Origin: Guptibacillus hwajinpoensis
Lineage (GTDB): Bacteria > Bacillota > Bacilli > Bacillales > Guptibacillaceae
DNA length: 64,000 nucleotides
Direction of reading: 5' to 3'
Assembly: GCF_020524165.1 (NCBI RefSeq)
Contig: NZ_JAIVKU010000005.1
Coordinates: forward strand, 868,001 to 932,000
Part shown: positions 63,797 through 64,000 of the stretch, in pieces
Layout: the number at the start of each line of letters is the position of its first letter
How positions within the stretch are numbered: position 1 is the first letter of the stretch
Notes under the pieces: generated by a model
Databases searched by the model: none
What the model saw: only the letters and a program-made list of their open reading frames with translations
Told to the model about the DNA's origin: nothing
Made by a program: the position numbers and the translations under genes

Positions 63797-64000
63797 TTAG
63801 GTTCGTTCTTTATAAACACTTAGTACCTTCTGTCTCTGCTCTTTATGGTTGACAGTCGGATGTGGATAATCTTGACCAATCATGCAATGACTATCTTGCT
63901 GCTCTTCCTCACTCATTTTTGATGGTTGATGAATCGCTTTATTCGGAACATCTTTTAATTCTTTAACGTACTTCCGGATATAAGTACCATCTGGATCAAA
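63797..64000 (-). CDS. Deoxyribodipyrimidine photolyase, C-terminal 67 residues only
   Basis: The fragment begins FDPDGTYIRKYVKEL and has IHQPSKMS, QDYPHPTVNHKEQR and a final helix, the standard end of class I CPD photolyases (FDPxGxYIRxxVPEL). It repairs UV-induced cyclobutane dimers using FAD and light. The catalytic part is beyond the window. Gene cut by the edge, so length and start are unknown. Confidence 0.88.
   Translation of the reverse strand, partial: FDPDGTYIRKYVKELKDVPNKAIHQPSKMSEEEQQDSHCMIGQDYPHPTVNHKEQRQKVLSVYKERT

Overview
The window looks like a chromosomal segment of a spore-forming, low-GC Bacillota bacterium of the Bacillaceae. Evidence: strong AGGAGG-type ribosome binding sites with ATG/GTG/TTG starts, a tyrosine T-box, a preQ1 riboswitch, a three-gene spore germinant-receptor operon with a sigma-G-like promoter, a KinA/KinE-type multi-PAS kinase, and pairs matching Bacillus arrangements (citR/citA divergent, alaR-alaT, TetR plus paired SMR genes, queD-queE-queC). 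Genus and species cannot be fixed from what is visible. No rRNA, tRNA, CRISPR, prophage or intact insertion sequence was seen.

Layout. 1-10.3 kb: Ohr (cut by the edge), a cysteine hydrolase, a HAD phosphatase, a 1630-residue secreted lamin-tail/metallophosphoesterase protein, a GNAT, a His-rich YtkA-like lipoprotein, and tyrosyl-tRNA synthetase behind a T-box. 10.3-14 kb: ferrochelatase under a Fur/PerR-type box, small hypotheticals, an XRE regulator with a membrane partner, and an MFS transporter. 14.4-18.1 kb: a sqdB-sqdX-gtrA cluster (UDP-sulfoquinovose synthase and SqdX/SQD2-like glycosyltransferase, pointing to sulfolipid synthesis), convergent with a DUF368/PopT undecaprenyl-phosphate translocase. 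18.3-34 kb: housekeeping and stress genes (EamA exporter, Arr rifampin ADP-ribosyltransferase, pyruvate oxidase behind a sigma-B-like promoter, SDR, Nudix, SGNH hydrolase, Tag, azoreductase, DedA, M3 peptidase, MOSC).

34-47.5 kb is rich in antibiotic-defence functions. A VmlR-like ABC-F gene and a second ABC-F gene, the latter overlapping an AAC(3)-family acetyltransferase, each sit behind a leader with very short ORFs and mutually exclusive terminator/antiterminator pairings, as in ribosome-mediated attenuation. A TetR gene with paired SMR exporters adjoins, with two identical operator-like sites upstream. Between them lie a cell-wall amidase behind a sigma-D-like promoter, an AhpD-like protein, a diguanylate cyclase, coaW and the PAS kinase. 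Just beyond is a probable RsaE/RoxS-type small RNA with two C-rich motifs, followed by a candidate 27-codon ORF.

48-64 kb: a zinc-ribbon/TPR-like membrane protein with an HtrA-like protease, an SPL-like radical SAM protein, citR/citA, the queuosine-precursor operon queD-queE-queC, alaR-alaT, hutH, a GerA/B/C receptor operon and the C-terminal end of a DNA photolyase.

The strongest leads for new biology are the sqdB-sqdX-gtrA cluster, the tandem attenuator ahead of ABC-F/AAC(3), the three-arm attenuator ahead of the VmlR-like gene, and the RsaE-like RNA with its downstream small ORF. All functional assignments come from reading motifs and remembered family sequences; no search was run.
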